DNA of 64,000 nt from Cohnella zeiphila (GTDB taxonomy: Bacteria > Bacillota > Bacilli > Paenibacillales > Paenibacillaceae), in assembly GCF_014212055.1 (NCBI RefSeq), contig NZ_JACJVO010000008.1:62001-126000 (forward strand). The letters are read 5' to 3'. Within the stretch, counting starts at the first letter, position 1, and the number at the start of each line of letters is the position of its first letter. A model generated the notes under the pieces. It was not told the origin of the DNA. It was given only the letters and a program-made list of their open reading frames with translations, and did not search any database. This document shows positions 57,929 through 64,000 of the stretch, piece after piece. The position numbers were made by a program, and so were the translations under genes.

Positions 57929-59689
57929 ATGAAACGAAGGGCACGACTGGTCTCCGCGGTTCGGACGGCGATGCTGCGGAACAAGCTTTTTTACTCGTTG
58001 AAGAACAGGGTGACGGCCGTCTTCCTCCTCAGCACGCTGATCACGTTCACCCTTGTAAGCGCTGCCTCGTATTACACGATCTACTCGATTCTGTACAACA
58101 AGATCGAGAAGAACATCCAGCTCACCCTGGACCAGGTATCCAAGGACACCGACTCGGCCATGGACAACCTGCTGTCCGTGTCCAACCAGCTGAGCTACGG
58201 CGGGATCGTCTCGAACGACCTGGCGAACTTCCTGTCCACGGACAGCTACTCCAGCAAGCGGACCCACTACGACAACATCAACTCCTATTTGAACTTGATC
58301 GACTACACGAACCCGACGGCGGGATTCCATTTTTACTACCGGTCCGACTCCAAGGATATTCTGTTCGGGAACGGCAGCCTGAGCCGGGACTTCAACCTGG
58401 ACGGCCTGCCTCTGCTCACGGAGCAAACGTTCTTCGCCTTCTACGGTCCCCACCCTTCGTTCGCCGGAGGAGCGGGCGACCTGGTCCTGTCGATGTCCCG
58501 CCCGGTCCAGATCGGGAGCGACATCAACCTGAAGCTGTACCTGGAGTCCAATACGGCGGTGCTGCCGCGGATTCTGAAAACGGAGCAGCTCGGCATGCGG
58601 GTGAGCTACGCGCTGGTAAGCGACGGCGGGCAGGTGGTGTACAGCGAGCTTCCGAACGCTTATCCGACCGGGTCGATCTACGACGGCAAAATCAAGAAAG
58701 CGGCAGACTCCTACCTTTTCGGGAGCGAGAGCCGCTACGGGTGGAAGCTGCTGGCCGCCTTCGACAAAGGCGCCTTCAACCGGGAGATTCGGGACTGGGC
58801 GGTCCGGATGGCGCTGCTCGGCATCGCGCTGATGCTCGTCAGCCTCCTGCTCGGCTACTTGGTCTGGCGGGCGGTTTACGTGCCGATCCGGCTTTTCAAA
58901 CGGGAGATCGGCACGCTCGCGTCCAGCCCGTTCGACACCGGGAGCTCGGAGCGCACGAACGTGGCCGAATTCGACAAGGTGCTGAAGGAGTTCCACTTGA
59001 TGAAGGAGCGGATTCAATCGCTGCTCGTCGAGGTGAAGCAGAAGGAGAACGACAAGCGGCAGCTCGAAGTCGACAAGCTGCTCTCCCAGATCAATCCGCA
59101 TTTTCTGTACAACACCCTGAACACGGTGCAATGGATCGCGAAGGCGGAAGGGCAGCGGACGATCGTCAAGCTCGTGGCGGAGCTCACCCGGCTGCTGCGG
59201 TACAATCTCGGCAAGGAAGGCTCCGTCGTCACGGTCGACCGGGAGGTGTCCGCTTTGAAGGACTACGTCTCCCTGCAGCTGGTGCGCAACGATCACCAGT
59301 TCGAGGTGCGGTACGACGTGGACGAAGAGGCCAAGGACGTCGCGATTCCGCGGTTTATTTTGCAGCCGCTCGTGGAGAATGCCATCACCCATGGCCTGAC
59401 CGACGGACAAGGCACGATCGGGGTCAAAGTGGCGAAGAACGGCCCGAGCCATGTGACGGTCGAGGTCGCGGATGACGGGGCGGGCCTGACGGTGGAGCAG
59501 CGGCTCGCGATTCTCGAGCAAGGCCCGAACGGGCTCGCCGGCAACGGCCTCGGCATCGGGCTTAGCTACGTGAACAAGATGCTGGAGGTCCATTATGGAG
59601 AAGGATGCACGCTGTCCATCGACAGCTCTCCGGAGACCGGCACGTCTTACCGTTTTACCATTCCCAACCGGAAGGCAGATGACGCATGA
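57929..59689 (+). CDS. YesM-type sensor histidine kinase
   Basis: A 586-residue kinase: ATG at 57929 with AAGGGG eight bases upstream, helices at about 30-50 and 290-312, a 240-residue extracellular sensor region, then HAMP, SQINPHFLYNTLNTVQWIA (phospho-acceptor His) and the ATPase motifs QPLVENAITHGL and GNGLGIGLSYV. Its stop overlaps the next gene in an ATGA junction. Similar in design to the kinase at 22483 but clearly a separate paralogue. Confidence 0.93.
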   Translation: MKRRARLVSAVRTAMLRNKLFYSLKNRVTAVFLLSTLITFTLVSAASYYTIYSILYNKIEKNIQLTLDQVSKDTDSAMDNLLSVSNQLSYGGIVSNDLANFLSTDSYSSKRTHYDNINSYLNLIDYTNPTAGFHFYYRSDSKDILFGNGSLSRDFNLDGLPLLTEQTFFAFYGPHPSFAGGAGDLVLSMSRPVQIGSDINLKLYLESNTAVLPRILKTEQLGMRVSYALVSDGGQVVYSELPNAYPTGSIYDGKIKKAADSYLFGSESRYGWKLLAAFDKGAFNREIRDWAVRMALLGIALMLVSLLLGYLVWRAVYVPIRLFKREIGTLASSPFDTGSSERTNVAEFDKVLKEFHLMKERIQSLLVEVKQKENDKRQLEVDKLLSQINPHFLYNTLNTVQWIAKAEGQRTIVKLVAELTRLLRYNLGKEGSVVTVDREVSALKDYVSLQLVRNDHQFEVRYDVDEEAKDVAIPRFILQPLVENAITHGLTDGQGTIGVKVAKNGPSHVTVEVADDGAGLTVEQRLAILEQGPNGLAGNGLGIGLSYVNKMLEVHYGEGCTLSIDSSPETGTSYRFTIPNRKADDA

Positions 59690-61653
59690 GAAAGTGGAGC
59701 AGCAGAGGAACCGACGAAGGAAGCCGGCATGCGATCGGCAACGGAGAGATGCTCGTCTACGGCATCGGCCCGAATATCGAGTATGTGTACGCGCCTCCCT
59801 ACAGCAGCCCCCCGATGATCGGCTTGGCCGCCCGGGAAGACGGCTTCGGGCTCGAATGCGAATCCGAACGCGTCTTCGGAACGGCGATCTGGAAGCACCG
59901 CATCCGGCGAGAGGACGGGGCGCCTGTCGCCGCGATCACGGATTACCTGCTGCCGGACCGGAATATTCTGGTGAGAGAGGTCGAAGCGGACGCCGAGCTT
60001 CGATTCCGCGCCGTTCCGCTGCCGGGCGTACGTCCGGTTGCCGTCGGCCGCGTTCTCGACGGAGAGGAGAAGGTTCCGGACGCGTCCTCCTATCTGTTTA
60101 GCTATACGAAAGGCCTCGCGTTTCTAGCCTACGATCCGGTGACGGAGGAAGTCGATCTGCTCGTAACGGTAGACGGAAGCGGATCGTGGGAGGACGCGGG
60201 GGACGGAGGTCCGGTCGTCCGGCTGCGTCCGGGGAAGAGCCGGATCGCGTTCGCCGCGGGGACCCGGTATCCGGATCTGCTGCGGGACACGGAGCGGGTT
60301 CTGGCCGATTCGGACGGTACTTATCTGACGCGGACGAAAGCGTACTGGCGGAGATACGCCGGGAGGCGGACGGACTTCGCCGCGCTGATTCCGGCCGGCC
60401 ACCCGCAGAGGGCGGCGATGCTGGAAGCGATCGACAGCGTGTCCGTGCTGCTGAAGTGCCAGCATTCCTCGTCCGGCGGCGTCGTTCCCGGCCACCGGTA
60501 TAGCCCGATGGCGTACGTCCGGGACATGGCCGGCGTGCTGCGCGGCTATCTGGCGCTCGGGTACCGTGAGGAAGCCGAGTCGATTCTGCGATTCTGGCAG
60601 CGGAAGTGGGAACGGTTCGGGAACCTCGAGAACGCCGAAGGGATGGGCGACGATTCGGTCCGGCTCAGCGGCGGCAACAACGAGGTGGAAGTGCCGGCGC
60701 TGCTGATTCTGTGCGCCTTCGAATACGCCCGGCAGACGAAGGACGAATCGCTGCTGGAGGACCTGTGGCCGATGATGGACTGGGCGTTCTCGGTCCAGCT
60801 CGGCCATCTGGCCGGCGGCATGCTCGAATTCAGCAGCGACGAGACGTACATGGCCGGCGGCATCATTCCCCGGCACCTGATGTTTCAGGGCTCCGCCGAA
60901 GCGACGCTGCTGTTCGCGACGGGCGGGGCCCAGCTGCTCGGCTGGGCGGAGAAGCGCGGGCTGCTGGCCGGCGGGAAACGGGAACGGTACCGGGAGAAGC
61001 TGGGGGAGGCCGAACGGCTGTTCAAGGCGAATTTTATGCCGGACGGCACGCTCTGCGCCAACCAGCCGAAGCGGGTGGAGCTGGCCGGCAAGCCCCGGTA
61101 CCAGTTCGGGTTCTGCGACGCCCACGGCCGGCTGGACGGAAAGCTGGTCAACCGCTGGATCGAGCGGCAGGAGCAAGGGTATTACCTGTGCGCGGAGTGC
61201 AAGGGAAGGGCGATGCCGGAACCGGAAGTCGACGAGGGAAGGCTCTACGAGCTGAATTCCGTCAACCTGCTGCCGCTCTACTTCGGCAGCGATCTGCTCG
61301 CGCCGGAGGAAGCGGCCGCCGTGGCGAGGCGGGGCATCGGCCGGTTCGCCGCGACCGGCGTCATTCCGTCCGATATCGGCGGCACTCGCGCGCTCGGCTA
61401 TGACTGCGGCCTGATGCTGTACAACGCCGTCGCGCTTGGCGACCCGATTCGGGATCGCTTGCTGGACAAGGCGCTCGGCCTGCTTGATCCGACGGGCGCG
61501 TGGGCGGAATATTACGACGATGACCGGCCGGCGGATTGCTGCCGCGCCCGGCCTTGGGAGAGCGCCATGAATATCGAAGGCGTGACGGCGTACATCCGTT
61601 CGCTGAATTTCCACGGGGAGGCGGAAGCCGATGAACAAAGTGCTGATCGTTGA
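59686..61653 (+). CDS. Cytoplasmic (alpha/alpha)6-barrel glycoside hydrolase-like protein
   Basis: A 655-residue protein without signal peptide. N-terminal beta-sandwich (1-230) and a six-hairpin barrel (245-640) with VLLKCQHSSSGGVVPGHRYS, YVRDMAGVLRGYLALG and GNLENAEGMGDDSV, recalling GH15/GH65/GH63-clan enzymes and phosphorylases. I cannot assign a family. Its position, overlapping the kinase gene by four bases and the response regulator by 23, is unusual: an enzyme is embedded between the two partners of a signalling system. A role in processing the imported sugar, or in producing the inducer, is inferred. Confidence 0.75.
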   Translation: MRKWSSRGTDEGSRHAIGNGEMLVYGIGPNIEYVYAPPYSSPPMIGLAAREDGFGLECESERVFGTAIWKHRIRREDGAPVAAITDYLLPDRNILVREVEADAELRFRAVPLPGVRPVAVGRVLDGEEKVPDASSYLFSYTKGLAFLAYDPVTEEVDLLVTVDGSGSWEDAGDGGPVVRLRPGKSRIAFAAGTRYPDLLRDTERVLADSDGTYLTRTKAYWRRYAGRRTDFAALIPAGHPQRAAMLEAIDSVSVLLKCQHSSSGGVVPGHRYSPMAYVRDMAGVLRGYLALGYREEAESILRFWQRKWERFGNLENAEGMGDDSVRLSGGNNEVEVPALLILCAFEYARQTKDESLLEDLWPMMDWAFSVQLGHLAGGMLEFSSDETYMAGGIIPRHLMFQGSAEATLLFATGGAQLLGWAEKRGLLAGGKRERYREKLGEAERLFKANFMPDGTLCANQPKRVELAGKPRYQFGFCDAHGRLDGKLVNRWIERQEQGYYLCAECKGRAMPEPEVDEGRLYELNSVNLLPLYFGSDLLAPEEAAAVARRGIGRFAATGVIPSDIGGTRALGYDCGLMLYNAVALGDPIRDRLLDKALGLLDPTGAWAEYYDDDRPADCCRARPWESAMNIEGVTAYIRSLNFHGEAEADEQSADR

Positions 61654-63052
61654 CGACGAGAAGCTCGTCCGTCAGGGTATCATGACGACTTTTCCTTGGG
61701 GCAAGCACGGCTTCGAGGTGGCCTGCAGCGCGGGCAGCGGCGAACAGGCGCTGGAACTGCTCGAACGGGAGGAAGTCGACCTGCTGGTGACCGACCTGGC
61801 GATGAATGGAATGTCGGGCCTGGAGCTGATCAAGCGGGCGCGGCAGCTGCGCCGCGACTTGCCGGTCGTCGTGCTGACCTGTCACGACAACTTCCGCTAC
61901 ATTCAGGAAGCGATGCGCCTCGGGGTGCTCGATTATATCGTCAAAACGGAGATCGAAGACGAAGTGGTGGACGAGACGCTCATGCGGATCGCCGGCAAGC
62001 TGAACGGAGAGCAATCGGCGGACGGGGGAGCGCCGCAAGGTCCGGCGCCCGGGGAACCTGCCCGCGAAGGGCTTCTGCTCTGCGGTCCGGCCCGGTCGAG
62101 CATGCCGGCGGATCTGCTGGCGCCGGGAGACCGGGAAGGATGGGCCGGCCAGCTGGCGGAAGTGGATGCGGCGACGTGGCTGCTCCGGACGACCGGCGCC
62201 GAGGCCGACCGCTGGATGGCCAAGCTTGCGCCCGCGCTGGAGGAAGGCGGATGGATCTGCGTCCGGCTGACCGGCATCGACGGGGAGGACGATCGCGACG
62301 CGGCGGCCAAGCTGAGGCGGTTCCGCCGCCGCGCGCTGTTCTACCGCCCGGATCGAGCGGCCGGAACGATCGCGTGGCGCGATCTTCCCGAGGCTGGAGA
62401 GGCGGGAGAGGAGGACGGCGAAGCGGCAGCCCGCCTTCGGACCGTTTGGAACCGCTCGGACTGGGTACATGACGAGGAGCTGTTCGAGCGGCAGCTTCGC
62501 CGCACGGCCGAAGCCGGCTTGGACGCGGAAGAGCTGCGCAGCCTGTTCTATCCGGTCGCGCTGGAATGGGAACGCCTGTTGAACGCCGGGGTTCTCAAGG
62601 GATTTCTCGGCTTGGCGGATGCGGGACTCTATTGGGCGGAATGGGAGGCCTGGCTGCGGGACTTCCGCGCCGCGATCCGCCGCGCCGCCGGACGGAACGC
62701 GACCCGGCAGATCGCGGACGCGATCCTGCAGGCCGCCGAGCGAATCCGGACGGGGGGCGATCTGGAGATCAGCGAGGAGGAGATGGCCAGAGCCGCGAAC
62801 ATGAGCCGGGGCTACTTCAGCAAGTCGTTCAAGAAAGTAACCGGCCGATCCTACGGCGAATACGTCCGGCTCGTCAAGCTGGAGCGGGCCAAGGAGATGC
62901 TTCTGCGCACGGACGAGCCGATCACCCGCGTGGCGGAGCTGTGCGGCTTCAGCGATTACCGTCATTTCAGCCGCGTGTTCCGCGATTATACCGGCAAGCT
63001 GCCGACCGATTATCGCAAAGCCGGCGCGGGGGACGGGCGTCCCGAAGTGTGA
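61631..63052 (+). CDS. YesN-type AraC-family response regulator
   Basis: A 473-residue regulator: receiver domain (KVLIVDDEKLVRQGIMTTFPWG, phospho-acceptor Asp in LLVTDLAMNGMSG, VKTE switch residue) at 1-120; a long linker (130-360), GC-rich and Ala/Gly/Glu-heavy; and a C-terminal AraC DNA-binding domain with MSRGYFSKSFKKVTGRSYGEYV and CGFSDYRHFSRVFRDYTGKLP. GGGGAGGCGGAAG precedes the ATG, within the end of the glycosidase gene. Probable activator of the importer that begins at 63209. Confidence 0.93.
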   Translation: MNKVLIVDDEKLVRQGIMTTFPWGKHGFEVACSAGSGEQALELLEREEVDLLVTDLAMNGMSGLELIKRARQLRRDLPVVVLTCHDNFRYIQEAMRLGVLDYIVKTEIEDEVVDETLMRIAGKLNGEQSADGGAPQGPAPGEPAREGLLLCGPARSSMPADLLAPGDREGWAGQLAEVDAATWLLRTTGAEADRWMAKLAPALEEGGWICVRLTGIDGEDDRDAAAKLRRFRRRALFYRPDRAAGTIAWRDLPEAGEAGEEDGEAAARLRTVWNRSDWVHDEELFERQLRRTAEAGLDAEELRSLFYPVALEWERLLNAGVLKGFLGLADAGLYWAEWEAWLRDFRAAIRRAAGRNATRQIADAILQAAERIRTGGDLEISEEEMARAANMSRGYFSKSFKKVTGRSYGEYVRLVKLERAKEMLLRTDEPITRVAELCGFSDYRHFSRVFRDYTGKLPTDYRKAGAGDGRPEV

Positions 63053-63208
63053 ATCCGGTGCCCGCCGGTGTGAACGGCGTTCCCGCAACCGGTTACAAAA
63101 ACCGCACGAATCGAACGCTCCCTTGCCTATAACCTTCGGAAGCCTTCCCGTAGAATAAGGCTGTAAGGGGTTTCAACAAAAATACAGTCATCGAAGGGGT
63201 TGTTCGTA

Positions 63209-64000
63209 TTGCCAAAGACTAGTTGGAGGAAGCCCGTCCTGCTGGCGATGCCGGCGATGCTGCTCGCCTTGGCCGCCTGCTCGAGCGGCGGCTCGTCCGA
63301 TTCGAATTCCGCTTCGCCGTCCGCCAGCCCTTCCGCAGCGGAATCTGCAAGCGCCTCCGCAAGCGCTTCCGCTTCGCCGGCCAAGGATCCATGGGGACCG
63401 CTTCCGGAGAAGACGACCGTCAATATTTTCAAAGTGGAGCCCGACGGAGGCCCGGACTTCCTCGCTCTGCCGGAAGGCGAGACGATTACGAATAACCGTT
63501 ATATCAAGGCCATCGACGAGAAGTTCAACCTCGACGTCAAATTCCCGATCGACGTGAAAGGCGGGGCGGCCGGCGAGGAGAAGGGCAACCTGATGATCGC
63601 CAGCAACGACATCACCGACGTCATGATCGTCGGCTACAACCAATACTTGCAGATGATCGATAACGGCATGCTGGCCGATCTGACGCAATCATACAACGAC
63701 TACGCTTCTCCGCAGATGAAGGAGGTTCTGCAGACGGACGGCGGCAAGGCGCTCGAGCTGGCGACCGTCGACGGCAAGCTGTACGGCATTCCGACAATGG
63801 GCACGGTTCACAATTCCGACCCGCTGATCTGGCTGCGCAAGGACTGGCTCGACAAGCTCGGCCTGCAGCCTCCGAAGACGGTGGACGACCTGGTCGCCAT
63901 TCTGAAGGCGTTCAAGGACCAGGACCCGGACGGCGACGGCAAGGCGGACACGATCGGCCTGCCGGGCGTGGACAAATTCGCGAAGACCTCGGCCGACGGC
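63209..64000 (+). CDS. Substrate-binding lipoprotein of LplA type (3' end outside window)
   Basis: A TTG start at 63209 (GAAGGGG nine bases upstream) gives a signal peptide with lipobox LAAC (lipidated Cys24), then a striking Ser/Ala/Pro low-complexity linker (about residues 26-58) and the start of a solute-binding domain (TVNIFKVEPDGGPDFLALPE, VMIVGYNQYLQMIDNG, WLRKDWLDKLGL). The frame is open to the window edge. It belongs to the same class as the protein at 25429 and should be followed by two permeases. Confidence 0.88.
   Translation, partial: MPKTSWRKPVLLAMPAMLLALAACSSGGSSDSNSASPSASPSAAESASASASASASPAKDPWGPLPEKTTVNIFKVEPDGGPDFLALPEGETITNNRYIKAIDEKFNLDVKFPIDVKGGAAGEEKGNLMIASNDITDVMIVGYNQYLQMIDNGMLADLTQSYNDYASPQMKEVLQTDGGKALELATVDGKLYGIPTMGTVHNSDPLIWLRKDWLDKLGLQPPKTVDDLVAILKAFKDQDPDGDGKADTIGLPGVDKFAKTSADG

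Noticed and set aside
57896..59593. 565-codon minus-strand frame and a 565-codon plus-strand frame over the kinase gene
   Set aside because: Both are alternative frames of the YesM-type kinase at 57929-59689, which has all expected domains.

Overview
The window looks like a chromosomal segment of a GC-rich, Gram-positive, spore-forming Paenibacillaceae bacterium (Cohnella/Paenibacillus type). The pointers are smpB-ssrA order with a Firmicutes-style tmRNA tag, strong GGAGG ribosome sites, frequent GTG/TTG starts, several YesM/YesN-type two-component systems paired with LplABC-type sugar importers, many glycoside hydrolases, and a paeninodin-type lasso peptide locus. The species call is an inference from gene content only.

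Layout. 1-943: 3' end of smpB and the complete tmRNA gene ssrA. 944-7982: an accessory zone built by repeated integration at the tmRNA 3' end. Four copies or remnants of the tmRNA 3' terminus are visible (ending at 943, 1151, 2560 and 7949), three of the downstream ones each followed by a near-identical terminator. The first block carries an AT-rich DUF3800 gene followed by two related nested RNA hairpins. The next carries a PLD-nuclease/helicase/DUF3427 protein, a DUF423 membrane protein, a helical-repeat protein and a broken XRE antitoxin-like gene. 8056-9789: O-antigen-ligase-like membrane protein with an unusual C-terminal fusion. 10030-16727: GntR regulator followed by an operon of two metallophosphoesterases, a sugar-type ABC importer and a tyrosine phosphatase, probably uptake and dephosphorylation of a phosphorylated sugar or glycerophosphodiester. 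16729-21778: OmpR-type two-component system divergent from a small membrane protein, a VOC protein and an MMPL transporter. 22139-29011: small protein, then a YesM/YesN pair and an LplABC-type importer. 29157-37658: truncated haemoglobin, HxlR regulator/esterase pair, AraC regulator, PhyH oxygenase, GH16 glucanase, GH63-like hydrolase and nucleoside hydrolase.

37976-42923: lasso peptide cluster in the order cyclase, precursor, kinase, exporter. The precursor resembles paeninodin, including the terminal Ser that the HPr-kinase-like enzyme would phosphorylate, but no RRE (B1) or leader-protease (B2) gene is present. 43283-53247: nucleotidyltransferase, a collagen-like surface protein with a copper-amine-oxidase-type N-domain, MsrA, LacI/FAD-oxidoreductase divergent pair, MFS exporter, PDZ-less HtrA-like protease, HD-domain nucleotidase and TSUP permease. 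53457-56556: three-gene NAD operon (PRPP-synthetase-like, NAMPT-like, NrtR-like Nudix) behind a strong promoter that overlaps a palindrome. 56658-64000: Gfo/Idh/MocA oxidoreductase divergent from a kinase / cytoplasmic glycosidase / response regulator operon and the start of another importer.

The strongest candidates for something new are the tmRNA-embedded DUF3800 plus twin-RNA module and the minimal C-A-K-D lasso cluster, followed by the possible NAD-reconstitution pair and the phosphoesterase-transporter operon.
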